Assembly: GCA_018970845.1 (NCBI GenBank)
Contig: JAGWVO010000121.1
Location: 1-9,585, forward strand
Length of the DNA stretch: 9,585 bases
Reading direction: 5' to 3'
DNA from: Planctomycetota bacterium
GTDB taxonomy: Bacteria; Planctomycetota; Planctomycetia; Gemmatales; Gemmataceae
In this document: positions 1-7,456 of the stretch, piece after piece
Layout: each line of letters opens with the position of its first letter
Numbering within the stretch: position 1 is the first letter of the stretch
Notes under the pieces: generated by a model
Told to the model about the DNA's origin: nothing
Seen by the model: only the letters and a program-made list of their open reading frames with translations
Databases searched by the model: none
Position numbers and translations under genes: made by a program

Positions 1-52
1 CTCCCGTTCCGGGAATATCATATTCATCCTTGACCGAGTTATCCCGCATCAT
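1..52 (-). CDS. Possible start of a gene running off the left edge (partial, unknown function)
   Basis: On the minus strand two consecutive ATG codons (52-50 and 49-47) are preceded by AGGG at 62-59 with a 6-nt spacer, a good Shine-Dalgarno arrangement. The frame stays open to the window edge and reads MMRDNSVKDEYDIPGTG. An upstream open frame ends with a TGA at 51-49 that overlaps this start as ATGATG, which would allow translational coupling if that frame is translated. The visible residues are too few to assign a family. It lies 385 nt beyond the last gene of the cluster, with a strong hairpin between, so it may not belong to the same transcript. It could be a chance open frame. Confidence 0.3.
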   Translation of the reverse strand, partial: MMRDNSVKDEYDIPGTG

Positions 53-437
53 GATGTGCCCTGTTTTCCGGCCCGCGCGGGCTTGGTGCCGGGCTTTCCG
101 GCCAAAAGAGAACCATGGTGCGCCCGCACCTTGTCGAGACCCGCCCTTGTGACAGCGATGGGGGAGATGTTGAAGGCTCCGGGATTACCGTAAACATGTT
201 GGGATGCCAATCGGAACGGCGCGCCGCCACGGCTTGTTGAGGTTCCGACGGTTGCGCGATTGTCTGGCAAACGGGCATGATGGGCAGCACGGCAACAATC
301 ACTAGCGGCGCCAGCACGGGAAACCTCGAGGGGTTGGTTGTCGCCCGCCCGGAGTTTCCGGGCGATTCAATCAATCGTTCATGGGGGGAATGTTGAAGAT
401 GAGTCGCCATGGGTTTTTCATCTCGGGGAAGCCCGGC
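53..437. other. Intergenic stretch downstream of the five-gene cluster
   Basis: I see no convincing complete gene in these 385 nt. On the minus strand, two overlapping frames are open. One (410-39, 123 codons) has a hydrophobic stretch around residues 30-50 and starts 27 nt after the previous stop. The other (about 270-49) has a C/G-rich third-position pattern in its second half, but only a TTG start. Neither product resembles a family I know. The stretch also contains GC-rich dyads, including a perfect 12-bp palindrome GCCCGCGCGGGC at 71-82 and the hairpin at 347-363. A decayed or frameshifted small gene is possible but unproven. Confidence 0.4.
347..363 (-). terminator. Strong hairpin after the last cluster gene, possible terminator without U-tract
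   Basis: A perfect 7-bp stem, GCCCGGA (347-353) and TCCGGGC (357-363), encloses a 3-nt loop, 74 nt past the stop codon of the final beta-helix gene. The stem is very GC-rich and would form in RNA from either strand. There is no run of T after it on either strand, so it is not a textbook intrinsic terminator. It could mark or protect a 3' end, or aid Rho-dependent termination. The position after the last gene of a long co-directional cluster is the main argument. Confidence 0.35.
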
Positions 438-1700
438 TCATCGTCGTGGCGAGAAGGCCCCGCTGGAAAGGCCTTGCCGATTGCCGCCTGAGTAGTCGGT
501 TTCCAAAAAATATTTCCTATCGGCTTTTTCAAAGGTGGCGGTGCGCAGCGGCGTGGCGTCATGCTTTTCACCGTCCCAGGAAAGCGCCATGAAATCCTCA
601 AGGCCCTTGCCAGGGAAGGTTCCTTCCTTGGGCCCGGCGCCGCGGATGATGTTGCCGGCAATCGTCACTCCCTGGCCGCCGCCCGGAAAATCGATGGCCA
701 TCTTGTCTCGTGAATAGAGGACATTGTTTGCGAGGACCATCCCCTCCCGGCCGTTCCAACTGACTCCCCGGAAGGCGTTGCCCGTGTTGATGATCGTGTT
801 GTGGGTCACCGAAAGTTTCAGGGATTTTCCCTGATGATCGCTGCTGGAGAATCCCGCGCCGCGGGCACCAATCACGAGGTTGTTGCGGACGATGGCCTCT
901 CCTTGCACTTGCATGGCGTTGTCGGCGCTGCGCCGGCACAGGTTCCGTTCGATGATGTTCACGGGTTTGCCGCCCGTGCCGAAGACAGTGATGCAGGGAT
1001 ACCGCGTGTCGTGGATGTCGTTGCCGGCGATGAGGTTGCCCCAGGAACCCTGCTTCACCTCGATGCCGTCGCCCTGCTCGCCCTGGCAATCATGGATATG
1101 GTTGAGAGCGATGACACTTTCGCTCATCGTGAACTCCCCATGATTGGCGCCAAGGTACATTCCCTCGCCGTGTCCGCCACCATGGTGGTTGTGGTTGCGG
1201 GTGAGGAAGAGCCTGCGCGTGTTCGCGCTGTTGGCGCTCAGGCATACTGCGCCGGTGTGGTGGATGTGGCATCGGTCGATCCACACTTCATGGCATCGTC
1301 CGATCCTCAAGCCATGACTGCCACCCGTGATTTCCACCCCGCGCAGGCAGAGGTGGTGAACGGGACCGCCTTGGCCGATTTCCACCACATTCTGGCCGGC
1401 GTCGGGCCTGGTGATGACAACCTTCGCTCCCGGTTCGGCCTCAATCCGGACGGGGGCGCCTTCGGTGCCGCTCACCCGGATATCAAAGCGCCGCCGGATG
1501 TTGTAGGTGCCCGCGGCAATGAGAAGCTGGTCGCCAGGTTGAAGCGACTCAACGGCCTTGACAAGCGAATCGTTCCCCGTGTCGGCATGCCTGATGACCC
1601 GCCCGGGCTTGATGCCCGCCCAGTCGGGTTCGTAGGCCCCGGCAGCTTCCCGAGGGACGGTCAGCACGCAGGATCCGAGAAACACGATTGAGGCGATCAT
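438..1700 (-). CDS. Exported right-handed parallel beta-helix protein (420 aa)
   Basis: The protein is a single-domain right-handed parallel beta-helix, the fold shared by pectate lyases, PL6-type lyases and many secreted carbohydrate-active proteins. Residues 1-22 form a short hydrophobic export segment; LGSC at 8-11 resembles a lipobox, but the n-region has no positive charge. Residues 45-100 show the usual entry of the fold (PGDQLLIAAGTY, then SGTEGAPVRIEAEPGAKVVI). Residues 115-355 are PbH1-type coils such as GNLIAGNDIHDT and NNLVIGARGAGF. EVK at 214-216 followed by GNDIHDT recalls lyase-like coils, but I cannot identify catalytic residues. The tail TDYSGGNRQGLSSGAF is the usual end of this protein type, so it looks full length. 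I chose the ATG at 1700 because it sits 4 nt after the previous stop, with AGAAGG 12 nt upstream, and places the export segment at the N-terminus. It is the last gene of the cluster. Substrate unknown. Confidence 0.85.
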   Translation of the reverse strand: MIASIVFLGSCVLTVPREAAGAYEPDWAGIKPGRVIRHADTGNDSLVKAVESLQPGDQLLIAAGTYNIRRRFDIRVSGTEGAPVRIEAEPGAKVVITRPDAGQNVVEIGQGGPVHHLCLRGVEITGGSHGLRIGRCHEVWIDRCHIHHTGAVCLSANSANTRRLFLTRNHNHHGGGHGEGMYLGANHGEFTMSESVIALNHIHDCQGEQGDGIEVKQGSWGNLIAGNDIHDTRYPCITVFGTGGKPVNIIERNLCRRSADNAMQVQGEAIVRNNLVIGARGAGFSSSDHQGKSLKLSVTHNTIINTGNAFRGVSWNGREGMVLANNVLYSRDKMAIDFPGGGQGVTIAGNIIRGAGPKEGTFPGKGLEDFMALSWDGEKHDATPLRTATFEKADRKYFLETDYSGGNRQGLSSGAFSPRR

Positions 1701-1704
1701 GGCA

Positions 1705-4700
1705 TTATTGGGCCTTCTTGAGGTCTTCGATTTGCTTGTCGATGGCTGATCGCCAATATCCCTGCAGCTTGGCTGGTTGGGCCCTTTCGAGGGTCTTGAC
1801 GGCCTCGGCCAATTGGCCTCGTCGGGTTTGGATCCTGGCGATCCCCTGCAGCGCCGCGAATTCGCTCGAGGAACCGATCGTGGTCCGATTGGCGACGACG
1901 GACTCGAACCATGGAAGCGCCCCCGCGTCATCGCCCAAAACGGACTCCCGGTTTTGGCCAAGCGTGAGAAGGGCGAGGTCGCGCGAGGATCGTTCGCTGA
2001 TAAAAGGAAGGGCTGCCTTGAGGTCGTCGTCGGCAAGGCGTCCCGACTTCGTGATGAAGCGCGCCGTTCCCCTGAGCAGGAATCCCTCCCCGCGTTTCCA
2101 GAATGGCCACCGGGAGATCTCCTCGTCGCCAAATTTGGAAACCAGTTCAGAAGCCTTCGTGGTGTCGAGCAGGTGGCGCATGGTCGCGGTCATGCGGCAG
2201 GCGGGAATGGGAATCGCCGCGATGAGTTCTTGGGCCATCTCCAGCCTTTTCAACGATGTCGCGTATCCCGCGGCCAACTCCAGGGCATGGGATTTCTGCA
2301 GGTCGGTGACCTTGCCTTTGGCGGCTGCGACGCAGGCGTCGAGCGCTTTCGGCCTGTTTCCCTCGCGCGCGAAATCGGCTGCGCGCCTCATCGCCTCGAG
2401 AAAGTCGTCATCGGCGGGGCCGTGGTCGAACATGTGGCTGTTGCCGTCGAAAAAAGTCGCGAACTTCATCACGCTGTGGAAGCCGTCCGTTCCCGTGGGT
2501 GAAAGCGCCGAGTATTCGGATCCGTCGTCCCGGATCCGTTGTCGGCACACATTGATGTGCCATGGAAGGCCGCGGTTGGGATGACGCCCGACAACCTGGT
2601 TCAGGGGGTCGTTCTCGTCCGGCCTGATGGGAAGACGCATTTCGACCGTCCAGTGGCCGTCACCGACATGGGTGGCCACCTCGGCCCTCGAGTCCCAGGA
2701 GAAGCGCTTGGCCGATTCAACCGCGTGGTCGAGGTCGCACACGGCTCCGGTCGGGCCCACGGCGACCTGGTAGTAGGAATGGGATTCCGTTTCGATCAAC
2801 ACCTCGACGGCATCGCCATTCCAAAGGGCGCTGTCGTCCTTCCTGGTGGTGCCAATGTTCGGTTTTTCCCCGCGTGGTTCCTCGCACCGGATCGCGAAGT
2901 AGAGGTCGTTGCCCAACCATGCAGCCTTCACTTGGGTTCCGAAGACCGGCTGCCTTCCCGTTTGCAACTCGCGCAGGAGGGCCGTCGCGGCGACCGGACA
3001 GCCTGTCCACGCTTCCTCGTCAAGAATGCCGTCGACCTTGATCGGTCCCCGCGGCGGGCCCACAAGTCGAAGCGTTGGCATTGGCCCCCGCAGCTTTCCC
3101 AATTGGGCGCTCTTGTGCCGCAACCCCTTGAGGAAGTCGTCGATCAGCAGGATCCTTCGCCCATGAATGTCGTTTTTTCCAGCCTTGGCCTTGGCCCTTT
3201 CGAACAGGGCCAGGGCGGTGTCCGCCACTTCCTTCCGCTTTTCCATCTCCTGCCAATGGCCTTCGCAATATTCGAGGAACGCCTTCATTTCCGGCCCGGC
3301 AGGCCCGTAGAAAAGCCGGACATATTCATTGAACATGCCTTCCACATCGGCTGACCGGCCGCCCCAGTACATCCGCTGGGTGAAGTACACCATGAAGTGG
3401 TTCAGGCCCATGGCCTGGTCCTTCTCAAAGGGCTGGTACATGCTGAGCCAGATGTCCTCGCCCTGCGAGAAACCCTTCGTCGAATTGATGCTTTCCCCGA
3501 TCGACCGCGGTGTGAACGCCGGGAGGTACCAACCCCTGTCGGTGAGCGGATAATTCTCGAATATCACGATCGGATTGGATGTTTTCCCCAGCCAGGCTTC
3601 CCGAAGCGCCCGGCATTCCGCCTGCTGATCCGGCCTGTTGCTCATGGGCCTCCTGCCTCCCACGATGCTGACCACGACGTTCGGCTCGATGCGGTCGATC
3701 GTCGGCGGCGGGGAGGAATAGATTCCGTAGGCGCAGTTCATCACCTTCTTCTCGGGATGCGTCTTCGCCACCTCCCGCGCCACCCGGTTGACAAATCCCC
3801 AGACATGATCGGAGGCCAGGGCTTGCTGGTCGCGGCCGGGCGCGTCCTTGCCGGCGCATTTCTCGCATTGGCAGATCGCCGTGTAACCATCCGGAGGCAT
3901 GATGGAAACCACCTCGAACTTGTAGCGGTCGAAGACTTCGCGGACATAGCGGGCGGTCTCCTCGACTAGTTCCAGGTTTGAGTAGCAGAGGTGGTTGTTG
4001 GCGCCCCGCTGGTAACGCCGCCGGCCGCCATACATGGCGAACCATTCGGGGTGGGCCTTGAAGGTCTCCTCATTGTCCGCGACCGTGTCCATTCCATGGG
4101 CCGATTCAATCCCATAGGGATCCCGGAACCCCAGGCGCATGGCCCACCTGGCCATCTTTTCCCCATGCACTCCAAACCGGACATTGAACCGCCTGATGGA
4201 AAAGTCGGGCCTGGCCGTCTCGTTGAACTTCCCAAGCGGTATGGTTTTCAGCGAGGGAAACACCTCGCCGATCTCGTCCGGCGCGTACCAGCGGACGCCA
4301 AGGCCGTGAAGGTATCCGCAGACGGCGTTGAACGAACCGCGCTCGTCCTCGGCCCACATTTCCAGAGGTTTCATTTTTTCCGTCAGGCGGGCTGAATCTG
4401 GCAATCCCGTTTCACCGGGAACCGTGAAGCGGTTCTTGTAAATGAGCACATTCGGCAGGTTCCACAACGATCGGGTTTTCTCCCTCCAGTCCCGCAGCGG
4501 CCCTCCCTCGACGATTTGCGAGTTGTTTTTCGCCCATGGTTCGATCGGGGTGAACTCCGAGTCGATCCCGATGAGCGCGAGCCAATCCTCCCCGGAAACC
4601 ATGCGGTACGCGCCATGCCGCAAGTCGCTGGCCGTCAGCTTGAGCTTTTCCGTGTGCTCGCTTGGGCCAACGAAAATCCTGACGCGCCCTTGCGATGGCG

Positions 4701-4929
4701 CGGTGACGATGGGCAGGCGGGCCCCGCTGATTTTCCTGATGCCATCCTGAAGTTCCTGCGCCGCGAGCCTGGTCGGGCGGAGCGCCTGTCCGGCAATGAC
4801 GATCTCGGCGCGGGGCAGGCCGTCCTCCACGATGAGGCGGTTTTCCGCGCCCGTGACGACACCCCGGCCCAGCAGCCATCCGGCAAGGATGCCGCAGCAG
4901 AGACAAAAATGAACGGGGCTGGCTTTCAT
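1705..4929 (-). CDS. Exported DUF4838 protein with CBM9-like and TPR-like domains (1074 aa)
   Basis: A large secreted protein. Residues 1-28 are a signal peptide (basic start, hydrophobic core, likely cleavage after VTGA). Residues 38-120 resemble the N-terminal domain found before glycoside hydrolase barrels (AAQELQDGIRKISGARLPIV). Residues about 195-545 match DUF4838, a TIM-barrel-like glycosidase-related family: VRWYAPDEIGEVFP, HPEWFAMY, PPDGYTAICQCEKC with the Cys cluster at 353-358, and YWGGRSADVEGMFNEYVRLFYG. Residues about 625-830 resemble CBM9 (KVDGILDEEAW, LYFAIRCEEP, WNGDAVEVLIE, WTVEMRLPI). Residues about 840-1070 are helical with TPR-like repeats (GNRPKALDACVAAA, GQLAEAVKTLERAQP). 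The start at 4929 shares its A with the TGA of the preceding beta-helix gene, so the two are probably translationally coupled; the ribosome site is weak. The next gene begins 4 nt after its stop. Barrel catalytic residues and substrate are not identifiable by eye. Confidence 0.88.
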   Translation of the reverse strand: MKASPVHFCLCCGILAGWLLGRGVVTGAENRLIVEDGLPRAEIVIAGQALRPTRLAAQELQDGIRKISGARLPIVTAPSQGRVRIFVGPSEHTEKLKLTASDLRHGAYRMVSGEDWLALIGIDSEFTPIEPWAKNNSQIVEGGPLRDWREKTRSLWNLPNVLIYKNRFTVPGETGLPDSARLTEKMKPLEMWAEDERGSFNAVCGYLHGLGVRWYAPDEIGEVFPSLKTIPLGKFNETARPDFSIRRFNVRFGVHGEKMARWAMRLGFRDPYGIESAHGMDTVADNEETFKAHPEWFAMYGGRRRYQRGANNHLCYSNLELVEETARYVREVFDRYKFEVVSIMPPDGYTAICQCEKCAGKDAPGRDQQALASDHVWGFVNRVAREVAKTHPEKKVMNCAYGIYSSPPPTIDRIEPNVVVSIVGGRRPMSNRPDQQAECRALREAWLGKTSNPIVIFENYPLTDRGWYLPAFTPRSIGESINSTKGFSQGEDIWLSMYQPFEKDQAMGLNHFMVYFTQRMYWGGRSADVEGMFNEYVRLFYGPAGPEMKAFLEYCEGHWQEMEKRKEVADTALALFERAKAKAGKNDIHGRRILLIDDFLKGLRHKSAQLGKLRGPMPTLRLVGPPRGPIKVDGILDEEAWTGCPVAATALLRELQTGRQPVFGTQVKAAWLGNDLYFAIRCEEPRGEKPNIGTTRKDDSALWNGDAVEVLIETESHSYYQVAVGPTGAVCDLDHAVESAKRFSWDSRAEVATHVGDGHWTVEMRLPIRPDENDPLNQVVGRHPNRGLPWHINVCRQRIRDDGSEYSALSPTGTDGFHSVMKFATFFDGNSHMFDHGPADDDFLEAMRRAADFAREGNRPKALDACVAAAKGKVTDLQKSHALELAAGYATSLKRLEMAQELIAAIPIPACRMTATMRHLLDTTKASELVSKFGDEEISRWPFWKRGEGFLLRGTARFITKSGRLADDDLKAALPFISERSSRDLALLTLGQNRESVLGDDAGALPWFESVVANRTTIGSSSEFAALQGIARIQTRRGQLAEAVKTLERAQPAKLQGYWRSAIDKQIEDLKKAQ

Positions 4930-6197
4930 CACTTCGGCCGATCGGTTGGGAAGTCGCTGAGGTGGTTGCGGTTGTTCCGCTGCAAGGGCGGTTCGGGGCT
5001 TTGCCAGCCTCGCGGCGCATTGACGACCACGACGGGCTTTCCCGTGTTGTCGTGCACGCGCAGGTTGTCGGTGATCACGCCCCCCGCCGAGTGCCTCCAG
5101 CAATGGATGGCCTGGCCGGCGCTGCGGATGACATTCCCGATCACCTCGTAGCCCTCGAGGTTGAAGTTCGGCTCGATTGCCGTCTTGCCCGTTTCCATGT
5201 AGTTCTGGTTGCACTTCACGCGGCTCAGCCTGCCTCGGTGCGACGGATGTCCCAGCAGGTAGGCCGCGCCGTTGGGGTTGATCGTGCGGGTGCGCAGGAT
5301 GGAGATGTCCTCGGCGTCGAACGATTCACCAGGGCCGGTCTTTCCTCCCGGCAGGAACCCGCCGGTGTGCTCGCCGTAGCACATCACGGAACGGTTCGTG
5401 TCGGTCATCGTGATCCCCTCGATGGACACGCCGCGAACGCGCCCGTGAACCAGCACGCACGCGTTGATGTTCTTGACCAGGCCGCTTGGCTGGGCGTTGT
5501 TCGTGGCGTTCATGTCGATCACGCCCTTGCCGCGGATCCTGATGTTCTCGATGGGCTTGGCTTGGGTGCCGTGGCCGATGCGGATTCCGTAGGCCTCGGG
5601 TCCGTCATACGAGACGAACCAGAGGCTGCCCTTGCTGTGTCCGGTTTTGCTGGCGAAGGCGATCTTCACCCCATGGCTGAGGGGTTGCCAGTCACCCGTG
5701 ACCGGGACCCTTTTGTTGGGCGTTTCAAAGATGTTGCCGTCACCCCATGAAAATGTGTCGGGGTTCCCGTCCTTTCCCTCGCCGTCGATGACAATCGTGT
5801 AGATCCTGTTGCCGTAGGATTCCGGCCCGGCGGTCGCCGGCGGCACGAGGTCGAACTGGCCGCCGATTTTCAGGTCGTCGAGTTTCTTGCCTGCATCCTG
5901 GTCGGTGGTGATTTCCCCCTCGGCTTCGATCCTGCAACTTCCGGATGCCAGCTTGAGCACGGCTCCCTCGCGAAGTTCGATGTCTACGGGCCTGTCGACA
6001 TAAAGCATCGACCTGTGCCGTCCCGGCGGGTGCTGGTGAATCCCGGGAAGGAACACCAGGCGGTCTCCCGGGGCGCACCGGTCCAGCGCCGCCTGGGGGG
6101 AATCACCCGGCTTGATCAGGTGTTCCGCCGCGTTCGCGAAGCCGGATAATGCGAGAAGCGCAATGGCAAGGATGGGCGCGTCGAGTTTGCCGTTCAT
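4929..6197 (-). CDS. Exported right-handed parallel beta-helix protein, distinct from the other copy (422 aa)
   Basis: Residues 1-23 are a clear signal peptide (MNGKLD, hydrophobic core, cleavage after ANA). The following LIKPGDSPQAALDRCAPGDRLVFLPG is the standard beginning of pectin-lyase-like beta-helix proteins. Helix coils follow from about residue 70 to 400, including VDIELREGAVLKL, ENIRIRGKGVIDMN, VRGVSIEGITMTD, EDISILRTRTINPNG and YEVIGNVIRSAGQAIHCW. The IRGKGVID coil resembles polygalacturonase-type helices, but the GH28 catalytic motifs are not seen, so no reaction is assigned. An insert at about 120-200, rich in aromatic residues, separates the first coils from the main stack. The ATG at 6197 is preceded by GGTGA with a 7-nt spacer and lies 56 nt after the oxidoreductase-like gene. 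Its stop overlaps the start of the DUF4838 gene by one base. Sequence similarity to the 438-1700 protein is slight, so this is not a recent duplication. Confidence 0.83.
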   Translation of the reverse strand: MNGKLDAPILAIALLALSGFANAAEHLIKPGDSPQAALDRCAPGDRLVFLPGIHQHPPGRHRSMLYVDRPVDIELREGAVLKLASGSCRIEAEGEITTDQDAGKKLDDLKIGGQFDLVPPATAGPESYGNRIYTIVIDGEGKDGNPDTFSWGDGNIFETPNKRVPVTGDWQPLSHGVKIAFASKTGHSKGSLWFVSYDGPEAYGIRIGHGTQAKPIENIRIRGKGVIDMNATNNAQPSGLVKNINACVLVHGRVRGVSIEGITMTDTNRSVMCYGEHTGGFLPGGKTGPGESFDAEDISILRTRTINPNGAAYLLGHPSHRGRLSRVKCNQNYMETGKTAIEPNFNLEGYEVIGNVIRSAGQAIHCWRHSAGGVITDNLRVHDNTGKPVVVVNAPRGWQSPEPPLQRNNRNHLSDFPTDRPK

Positions 6198-6253
6198 GCC
6201 AGATTCACCATCGTGTTCGGGAGCCTGATTTTGCGGGGTTCACGGGCAGGAAA

Positions 6254-7309
6254 CTATTTCCGGTCGGTCGCCTTGAGAATATCGGCGATCCTCACCGGCT
6301 TGCCTCCCTGCCGCTTGCTGGCCTGGGCGGCCTCCATGAACGCGAAAACCTCGCGCATTTCACCGATTCCCACCGGCGCGGGGCCGCCCTTGAAGAACTT
6401 GGCCATCTCGATGGCGATTCCCTTGTAGCCCATGTATTCATCCTTTGTCGGCGCGACGCCCTTTTCCGGAACGCCATGGCCGTAGATGCCGGTGATCGAT
6501 ACCCCCTTGTCGCCGTAGACGGTGCCGCTGTACTTGACCGCCGCCTTGTGCGCATCGCCCGTCTTGATGCCCCGGTAGGTGGCCACACGGCCGTCACCCC
6601 ACACGGCGGTGATTGATTCCGTCAGCGGAGTGCTGGTGCAGGCCACGGTTTCGCAACCCGGACCGAGGATCGTGTAGATGGTGTCCACGCTGTGCAGGGC
6701 GTGCCAGTACATCTCCGAGTGGCTGGGATGCGTGGGATAGCCCCCGTGAAGGTCCAGGCCCAAAACCTTGCCCACTTCCGGATGGTTCCGCATCCCGATG
6801 AATCCGGGGCTGAAACGGTGCTGGGAACTTGACCAGCAGGGGGTTTTCGTCTCCTCCGCCATCTTCAGGATCGCCATCGCGTCTTGCCAGTCGGCGGCCA
6901 GCGGGCGGCCGATGAACAGCGGCTTTCCAGACCTCAGGACTGCCTCGGCCTCCTTGCGGTGCTTGCGGCCGTCAAGGCTCATGATCATCACCACATCGGA
7001 TTCCTTGAGCATCTCCCCGACGGAGGCGACGATTCGGACGCCGAATTTCTGGATCTGTTCCTTCCACTTCGGCAGGTTGTCCACGCTTTCCTGGATGTCC
7101 GGGCTCGCCTCGCCCGGGTAGGCGACGGTGACCTTCAAGCCTGACAATTCACCTTTGTTTTGTCTTGGATCATTGAAGAGTTGCGTGTAGGCGACAGACT
7201 GGTAGTTGTCGATTCCAAGCACGCCCACGCGAACGGGCCCGGCCTCCTGGTTGTAAGCGGAAACCACCAGGCCCAACATGGCGATGCAAGGATTAGCCAA
7301 AATCGGCAT
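6254..7309 (-). CDS. Atypical Gfo/Idh/MocA-family protein, probably exported (351 aa)
   Basis: The length and order of motifs match the Gfo/Idh/MocA family: an N-terminal Rossmann segment (VRVGVLGIDNYQSVAYTQLF, 26-45), SDVVMIMSLDGRKHRKEAEAVLRSGKPLFI (104-133), and an alpha/beta C-terminal domain with WHALHSVDTIYTILGPG (202-218). It belongs to the branch with a GLDTSH-like start rather than the canonical glycine motif: of the usual GxGxxG only G32 remains, with D34 and Q37 at the other two positions. The (E/D)KP motif, whose Lys is catalytic in known family members, reads GRP at 134-136. Residues 1-18 are hydrophobic and signal-like, with no twin-arginine motif. I chose the ATG at 7309 because GGAG lies 9 nt upstream; a further ATG at 7318 has no spacing to that site. 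It lies 147 nt after the sialidase-like gene and 56 nt before the next. NAD(P)-dependent activity is uncertain. Confidence 0.82.
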   Translation of the reverse strand: MPILANPCIAMLGLVVSAYNQEAGPVRVGVLGIDNYQSVAYTQLFNDPRQNKGELSGLKVTVAYPGEASPDIQESVDNLPKWKEQIQKFGVRIVASVGEMLKESDVVMIMSLDGRKHRKEAEAVLRSGKPLFIGRPLAADWQDAMAILKMAEETKTPCWSSSQHRFSPGFIGMRNHPEVGKVLGLDLHGGYPTHPSHSEMYWHALHSVDTIYTILGPGCETVACTSTPLTESITAVWGDGRVATYRGIKTGDAHKAAVKYSGTVYGDKGVSITGIYGHGVPEKGVAPTKDEYMGYKGIAIEMAKFFKGGPAPVGIGEMREVFAFMEAAQASKRQGGKPVRIADILKATDRK

Positions 7310-7393
7310 GACGGTCATCTCCAAGCTGGCGGGATCATTGGCGGCATCCGCGCGGGGCGGAGTCCATCCGAAGGTAGTTGGGTTTCGCCGGGG

Positions 7394-7414
7394 TGGCAAG
7401 CAATCGTCTTGCCA
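7394..7414. repeat. Inverted repeat in the widest gap inside the cluster
   Basis: TGGCAAG (7394-7400) and CTTGCCA (7408-7414) form a perfect 7-bp stem with a 7-nt loop. It sits in the 147-nt gap between the sialidase-like gene and the Gfo/Idh/MocA-like gene, 42 nt past the stop of the former. No T-run follows on the minus strand, so it does not look like a terminator. It could be a transcript-stabilising or processing stem, or an operator. Whether transcription continues through it decides if all five genes form one operon. Confidence 0.45.
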
Positions 7415-7456
7415 ATCCGCCCTCAACGGGGCGACGGATGCGGCCCGGCTGATTCC

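Noticed and set aside
13..25. Dyad GAATAT-C-ATATTC at the left edge
   Set aside because: Short, AT-rich and inside the possible partial gene; without the neighbouring sequence it cannot be distinguished from chance.
1177..1188. Perfect palindrome CCACCATGGTGG
   Set aside because: It lies in coding sequence and is explained by the His/Gly codons of the His-rich patch.
801..1691. 296-codon plus-strand open frame opposite the beta-helix gene
   Set aside because: It lies fully antisense to a well-supported gene. The product has no recognisable motifs, and long antisense frames are expected from high third-position GC.
1701..2132. Upstream extension of the second beta-helix gene to a 564-residue product
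   Set aside because: The extra 144 residues overlap the C-terminal coding part of the DUF4838 gene and are Arg/Ser/Pro-rich shadow sequence. The ATG at 1700 gives a proper N-terminus.
2539..3969. Plus-strand open frames of 271 and 190 codons opposite the DUF4838 gene
   Set aside because: They are shadows of a gene with clear DUF4838, CBM9-like and TPR-like motifs. The products are rich in Arg, Pro and His in the manner of antisense translations.
4930..5214. Upstream extension of the DUF4838 gene by 95 codons
   Set aside because: It overlaps the end of the preceding beta-helix gene in another frame. The signal peptide begins at the ATG at 4929.
7310..7426. Upstream extension of the Gfo/Idh/MocA-like protein by 39 residues
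   Set aside because: It would bury the hydrophobic signal-like segment. GGAG sits 9 nt before the ATG at 7309, which is the better start.
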